Assembly: GCF_002288925.2 (NCBI RefSeq)
Contig: NW_022098000.1
Location: 377,272 to 441,271 of the forward strand
Direction of reading: 5' to 3'
DNA length: 64,000 nt
DNA from: Delphinapterus leucas
Taxonomy: Eukaryota > Chordata > Mammalia > Artiodactyla > Monodontidae
Shown here: positions 58,354-64,000 of the stretch, in pieces
Layout: each line of letters starts with the position of its first letter
Numbering within the stretch: the first letter of the stretch is position 1
Notes under the pieces: model-generated
The model's input: only the letters and a program-made list of their open reading frames with translations
The model's database searches: none
What the model was told of the DNA's origin: nothing
Made by a program: the position numbers and the translations under genes

Positions 58354-58708
58354 GCTTTTATTTTTTAATTAACTTTTTAAAATTTATTTTTGGCTGTGCT
58401 GGGTCTTTGTAGCTGCACGATATTTCTCTAGTTGCAGCGAGCTGGGTCTAGTCTTCATTGCGATGCACCGTCTTCTCATTGCAGTGGCTTCTTTTGTTGC
58501 AGAGCATGTGCTCTAGGCATGCAGGCTTCAATAATTGTGGCACGCAGGCTCAGTATTTGTGGCTCGCAGGGTCTAGAGTGCAGGCTCAGCAGTTGTGATG
58601 AACAGACTTATGTACTCCGCACCATGTGAGACCTTCCCAGACCAGGGCTCCAACCCATGTCCCCTGCATTGGCAGGTGGATTCTTAACCACTGCACCACC
58701 AGGGAAGC
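58354..58708 (-). mobile_element. CHR-type SINE, long form (older of a nested pair)
   Basis: The plus strand shows a T-rich tail ('gcttttattttttaattaac'), 'ggctgtgctgggtctttgtagctgc', 'cttctcattgcagtggcttcttttgttgcagagc', and 'gcattggcaggtggattcttaaccactgcaccaccagggaag'. The outer duplication CCTATAGCTAGTTT at 58126-58139 and 58709-58722 encloses both SINEs, so this one inserted first. Confidence 0.93.
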
Positions 58709-58722
58709 CCTATAGCTAGTTT

Positions 58723-61377
58723 AATTGTTTAAAAGGACAATTTCTTGAATTGTTAGAAAAAAAAACAAAACTCAATTTCTTGAGTTAGCAGGTTTATCAA
58801 CAAAATATTCAAAACCAGAATGTAGTGTTCTATTACAGCTGAACAGCCTGAAAGGAATCAAACACACTGGTGGTTGCTATTGTTGTTATTTCTTTCAAAA
58901 AAGGAAGGCTAATAACAGAATCAGCAGGAAGGTGGGTGGCTGTGTTACTGAAAACTCTCGTATTTTGGAGAACTGCTGTCTTTGGCAAGCTCATTGGATG
59001 ACAGCTGATATACTGTCAGAAAAGACTCTCTGTGTGAAAATTCTATCTTCTTGTATCTTAATTCTCTTCCCTTGGATACAGTACATCTCCAAGAGTTGAA
59101 TGGCTTGCTATTTAACAGTAAGTGCTGATGTTGAAAATTCAATATATTGCTCTGGTGTAAATGATCGTATAGTAATCACTACTGATATCATCAACTTCCT
59201 TCTGAAACAGATGCTAGGAAATGAATTTACAGAATTAAGATAGTAGGGTGTTTAAAAGCTCAGTAAAAGTTAACATCCAGATGTTCCAAAACTCTTAATC
59301 CTAGACATTTTTCTCCATATAGATAGAGCTACCGTCTGTTCCCCTGATCAATCAATGATGTTGATGCAGTTCTGAATTCTGTGTTAATATACTTCACACT
59401 GTTAGGAAAGTGCATATTCTCTATGAAACTGTCTCATCTTTATTTATTTCAGCTTTTGGTTTATTCCCCTCTCTGGGGTAGGATCATTTGTCTTTACAAA
59501 CTTAGAGTGTATAAGATAAGACATCCCTTGAGGATTTTAAGTGATATTTCCTTTAAGTTGATTTTCCCTTGAGGTGAGGCTAAATGTCACTGCTCCTTAG
59601 AGAAGGGAAGGAATCTGAGTTCCACTGTCATTTTTTTTGTACCATTGTAGTTCTTTGTTTATGGATATATAAGCTTAAATATGCTGGGTACTCAGGTTAA
59701 TTCTAGTGATGTTTATAATGAAATCTCACTAATATTGCCAGGCACAAATTTGAGGTGACTGAAGTAACAATTATCACAGGCATACACAAAGGCCCAGAGG
59801 TAAGCTGTCCATGTCTTTTGGGTTTTTCCCCAAGACAAGCATAAGGCATGAGGTGGCACAGAGATTTGTAGCAAATTCATGCTATTTCTGCTTTGTTCTA
59901 TGCTCTTTTATCTGAAAGTACAAAACTGGAAGCATTATTCAAAAATGGGCAAAAATGAGTAAGAGAAACTTTGTTTTATATCAGTTAACCTGTACTGGGG
60001 GCAGTTTTTCATACTAAGAAAATTACTGTAGACAAAGTGTCTTTGCTGCCCTAAAAAAGTAGATGTGAAATTGAAAAACGGTTCCATGTGCAAACAGGAA
60101 GTAAATCCCTTTGGAGAAGAGGGCTTTGGAGGGACTTTAACAGGATGTCCAAAATATTGGGGGGTGAGGGAGTGACTGGATAATTTATAGTTATCAATCT
60201 ATCAGTCACTTTAATTGACATGCAAAACAGCACATTTCAGTTTTTAAAAATTAACTTTTTTTCTGTACTAGCATTGTACTAAAAATGGTCTAGTATTGCT
60301 TTTTTTTTTAATCAAAGTATTTCTTAAGAAAATACTTGGAAACTTGCTTCCTAACATAATGGTCAAGAATACAGGGCATTTGTACAACATCCTGCCATGC
60401 CCACTCACCAGTTCCTTCACTGTATTAGCTTCTGAGGAGGGTACTTTAAGACATTCAAAGTTAGGATTAGAAAACCAGCATACAGAGCAAATTACTGAAT
60501 ACCTTTACAGAATGCACCAATCTTGGGTCAGCGGCCATAAAGTGACCTTTACAGAGCTATCTATAGCCATGTTTAAAATGTACAGTTTAACCTGAAGTGA
60601 ATAAAAGGTGTTTACCACATCAGTGTCTATATGAGTAATCCTTCACTCCCTTATTGAGGATTTTTTGTTTTGGCATACCATCAGAGGAGTTAAAAATACA
60701 CATTAGAGAGGCTCTATAATTATAGTTTTTGCAGTTCAAATAGCCTTGCTAAAGTGAAGTAAAACATTGCCTCTATAATAAAAGGAAGCCGCTCCTTAGA
60801 CCAATTCTATTTACCAGAATTCTGTAATTATACCCAACACATTGTATTGGAGGGTTCCAACAATGCTATAATATACTATAATGGTATAATTATAGTATAA
60901 TAGTATAATTGACTGCCATCAATGTTTTTGATGTTTATGACTAAGGCAAAATTCATAAGACTCCATAAACATTTTCCAGTTCATTTTTATTAACAGCTAA
61001 TCATAAAAATATATAAGCAGAGCATTTTTTCCATTTTTTCCACTTTTGAGTGATGACTTAAACTAACTACTTTTAAAGTATTAATTATGAGAGCTTTTCA
61101 ATTAAAAACACTGTATTGCAAAGGCAAACTGGGAGATATACAAGTCAGAAGCACAATGAGGGTTACCTGACTAGGGACAATAGGGTCAATATATTGAAGA
61201 CAGGAATCATAAAACATTTCTGAATTTTCTACCTAATCTTTATTCTATCACCTTGCTATGACAATTTTTTTAAAATTTTCTCAATTTTGACTTTCAAGAC
61301 TATTCATTGCATACACTGAACACAAATTCAAAGTTAATAATTACTGTTTCAATATTATTTTTATAAGTTCATAGACT
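58723..61377. other. AT-rich intronic sequence, nothing recognised
   Basis: No gene or named repeat. A self-complementary TATAATTATA-rich tract lies at about 60868-60912. The stretch 59741-59796 ends in GAG followed by GTAAGC, a donor-like site, but the peptide is not recognisable. The plus frame at 60296-60595 has no motif. Confidence 0.5.
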
Positions 61378-61690
61378 ATTCCATGAGATTTTTTTTTTTA
61401 CTTTCTCTTCTGATGTTTCATTATTAGTGTAAAGAAATGCAACAGATTTCTGTATATTAATCTTGCACCCTGCTACCTTGCTGAATTCATTTATTAGTTC
61501 TAATTTTTGTGTGGAGGTTTTAGAGTTCTCTACATAGAGTATCATGGCATCTGCAAATAGTGACAGTTTTACCTCTTCCCTTCCAATTTGGATGCCCTTA
61601 ATTTCTTTTTCTTGTCTGATTGCTGTGGTTAGGACTTCCAATATTATGTTTAGCAGAAGTAGTGAGAGTGCTCCTCTGCCCATTTTTTAA
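61378..61690 (-). mobile_element. LINE-1 RT fragment with altered active site
   Basis: The minus strand encodes [23 protein letters not shown], then [14 protein letters not shown], where the second Asp of the catalytic FADD is Ala. [22 protein letters not shown] follows. Only about 310 bases are present, between AT-rich intron and the tail of L1 copy G. It is a separate, older fragment. Confidence 0.85.
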
Positions 61691-61727
61691 ACAAGTTGTT
61701 TGTTGTAATTGAATTGAATGAATTCTT

Positions 61728-64000
61728 TTATTTTTTTTAACATCTTTATTGGAGCATAATTGCTTTACAATGATGTGTTAGTTTCTGTTTAATAACAGTA
61801 AATCAGCTATATTTATACATATATCCCATATCTTTTCCCTCTTGCATCTCTCTCCCTCCCACACTCCTTATTCAACCCCTCTAGACGGTCACAATGCACT
61901 GAGCTGATCTCCTTGTGCTATGCAGCTTCTTCCCACCAGCTATTGGTTTTACATTTGGTAGTGTATATATGTCCATGCCACTCTCTCATTTTGTCACAGC
62001 TTACCCTTCCCCCTCCCTTGTCCTCAAGTCCATTCTCCAGTAGGTCTGTGTCTTTATTCCCATCCTGCCCCTAGGGTCTTCATGATCTTTTTTTTTTTTT
62101 TTTAATTCCATATATATGTGTCAGCATGCCATATTTGTTTTTCTCTTTCTGACTTACCTCACTCTGTATGACAGTCTCTAGGTCCATCCACCTCATTACA
62201 AATAACTCAATTTCATTCCTTTTTATGGCTGAGTTATATTCCATTGTATGTATGTGCCACATCTTCTTTATCCATTCATCCGATGATGGACACTTAGGTT
62301 GCTTCTATGTCCTGGCCATTGGAAATAGAGCTGCAATGAACATTTTGGTACATGACTCTTTTTGATTATGGTTTTCTCAGGGCATGTGCCCAGTAGTGGG
62401 ATTGCTGGATCGTATGGTAGTTCTGTTTTTAGTGTTTTAAGGAACCTCCACACTGTTCTCCATAGTGGTTGTATCAATTTACATTCCCACCAACAGTGCA
62501 AGAGGGTTCCCCTTTCTCCACACCCTCTCCAGCATTTATTGTTTGTAGATTTTTTGATGATGGCCATTCTGACTGGTGTGAGATGATATCTCATTATAGT
62601 TTCAATTTGCATTTCTCTAGTGATTAATGATGTTGAGCAATCTTTCATGTGTTTGTTGGCAATCTGTATATCTTCTTTCGAGAAATGTCTATTTACGTCT
62701 CTGCCCATTTTTGGATTGGGTTGTTTGATTTTTTGATATTGAGTTGCATGAGCTACTTGTATATTTTGGAGATTAATCCTTTGTCAGTTGCTTCATTTGC
62801 AAATATTTTCTCCCATTCTGAGGGTTGCCTTTTGGTCTTGCTTATGGTTTCCTTTGCTGTGCAAAAGCTTTGAAGTTTCATTAGGTCCCATTTGTTTATT
62901 TTTGTTTTTATTTCCATTTCTCTAGGAGGTGGGTCAAAAAGGATCTTGCTGTGATTTACGTCATAGTGTGTTCTGCCTATATTTTCCTCTAAGAGTCTGA
63001 TGGTGTCTGGCCTTACATTTAGGTCTTTAATCCATTTTGAGCTTATTTTTGTGTATGGTGTTAGGAAGTGTTCCAATTTCATTCTTTTACATGTAGCTGT
63101 CCAGTTTTCCCAGCACCACTTATTGAAGAGGCTGTCTTTTCTCCATTGTATATTCTTGCCTCCTTTATCAAAAATAAGGTGACCATATGTGCTTGGGTTC
63201 ATCTCTGGGCTTTCTCTCCTGTTCCATTGTTCTATATTTCTGTTTTTGTGCCAGTACAACACTCTCTTGATTACTGTAGATTTGTAGTATAGTCTGAAGT
63301 CAGGGATCCTGATTCCTCCAGCTCCGTTTTTCTTTCTCAAGATTGCTTTGGCTATTTGGGCTTTTAAGTGTTTCCACACATTGTGAAATTTTTTGTTCTA
63401 CTTCTGTGAAAAATGACATTGGTAATTTGGTAGGGATTGTACTGAATCTGTAGGTTGCTTTGGGTAGTATAATCATTTTCACAATATTGATTTTTCCAAT
63501 CTAAGAACATGGTATATCTCTCCATCTATTTGTATCATCTTTAATTTCTTTCATCAGTGTCTTATAGTTCTCTGCATACAGGTCTTTTGTCTCCTTAGGT
63601 AGGTTTATTCCTAGGTATTTTATTCTTTTTGTTCCAATGGTAAATAGGAATGTTTCCTTAATTTCACATTCAGATTTTTCATCATTAGGGTATAAGAATG
63701 AAAGTGATCTGTGCATTAATTTTATATCCTGCTACTTTACCAAATTCATTGTTTAGCTCTAGGACTTTTCTGGTACAGTCTTTAGGATGCTCTATGTAGA
63801 GTATCATGTCATCTGCAAACAGTGACAGCTTTACTTCTTCTTTTCCAATTTGGATTCCTTTTATTTCTTTTTCTTCTCTGATTGCTGTGGCTAAAACTTC
63901 CAAAAGAGTGTTGAATAATAGTGGTGAGAGTGGGCAACCTTGTTTTATCTTGATCTTAGTGGAAATGGTTTCAGTTTTCATTGAGGATGATGTTGGCTGT
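61728..64000 (-). mobile_element. LINE-1 copy G, minus strand, running off the window
   Basis: Plus-strand order is the antisense of L1: tail region and 3' UTR ('aacatctttattggagcataattgctttacaatg'), then late ORF2 from about 62080 (YNSAIKRNEIELFVMRWMDLETVIQSE). The thumb and RT follow ([18 protein letters not shown] at about 63300, [14 protein letters not shown] at about 63800). The end of the window is still inside ORF2 ([17 protein letters not shown]), so the 5' part lies outside. A handful of stops and shifts break the frame (208-, 71- and 98-residue pieces). It resembles copy F closely. Confidence 0.93.

Larger units (their letters stand above)
2242..64000 (-). other. KHDRBS2: Large upstream intron of KHDRBS2 (container)
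   Basis: No further KHDRBS2 exon was recognised above 2241; I looked for the preceding coding segment (the part before DYNDEIR) on the minus strand and did not find it. The human gene is known to be very long with large introns, so a gap over 60 kb is expected. Everything listed below would then be intronic insertions. This is an inference from one exon and its orientation. Confidence 0.65.

Noticed and set aside
59741..59801. Exon-like segment ending in GAG followed by GTAAGC
   Set aside because: There is a good donor-like site but no convincing acceptor or recognisable peptide. Such sites occur by chance in long introns.

Overview
This is mammalian nuclear DNA, almost certainly from a cetacean. 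The AT-rich background is packed with LINE-1, and it carries many copies of the tRNA-derived CHR-type SINE (the 'cttccctggtggcgcagtgg' head) typical of whales and dolphins. A mariner hairpin of the kind common in cetartiodactyls, and older MIR, L2-like, MLT1 and Tigger copies, complete the picture. There are no bacterial genes, no operons and no CRISPR array. Nearly all open frames in the window are pieces of decayed transposons or their antisense shadows.

Host gene. The one convincing host coding exon is on the minus strand at 2114-2241. It encodes 42 codons ending in a split codon, reads DYNDEIRQEQLRELSYLNG followed by an RG-rich stretch, and has a good 3' splice site and a GT donor. It matches the end of the STAR/QUA2 region and the start of the RG-rich region of KHDRBS2 (SLM1). 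The rest of the window therefore reads as KHDRBS2 intron: 1-2113 lies downstream of the exon and 2242-64000 is a very large upstream intron.

Layout. 1-5.7 kb: the exon, a MIR and a microsatellite. 5.7-19.3 kb: a compound block of plus-strand L1 copies, including one whose 5' region has four tandem GC-rich monomers (about 13146-13860), and three SINEs. 20.2 kb: a SINE with 19-bp target duplications. 21.4-23.7 kb: a nearly full-length, dead Tigger/pogo DNA transposon with both terminal inverted repeats. 24.1-27.4 kb: a minus-strand processed retropseudogene of CLIP3 (CAP-Gly linker protein 3), inserted into an older L2-like repeat whose empty site can be rebuilt. 27.7-28.3 kb: an L1 tail. 29.7 kb: an 82-bp mariner hairpin. 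30.4-43 kb: old repeats, including an L1 with an MLT1 LTR inside it. 43.5-50.8 kb: SINEs and a plus-strand L1. 51.4-52.4 kb: a 5'-truncated L1. 53.8-55.9 kb: a twin-primed (5'-inverted) L1 with perfect target duplications. 58.1-58.7 kb: a nested pair of SINEs. 61.4-64.0 kb: L1 on the minus strand, running off the window.

How it fits together. L1 supplied the enzymes that plausibly mobilised the SINEs and the CLIP3 mRNA. The best-preserved target duplications let several insertion events be ordered in time. Nothing seen here supports a functional novel system. The points most worth checking are the KHDRBS2 exon with altered RG residues, the possible miRNA hairpin, the monomeric L1 promoter and the CLIP3 retrocopy.
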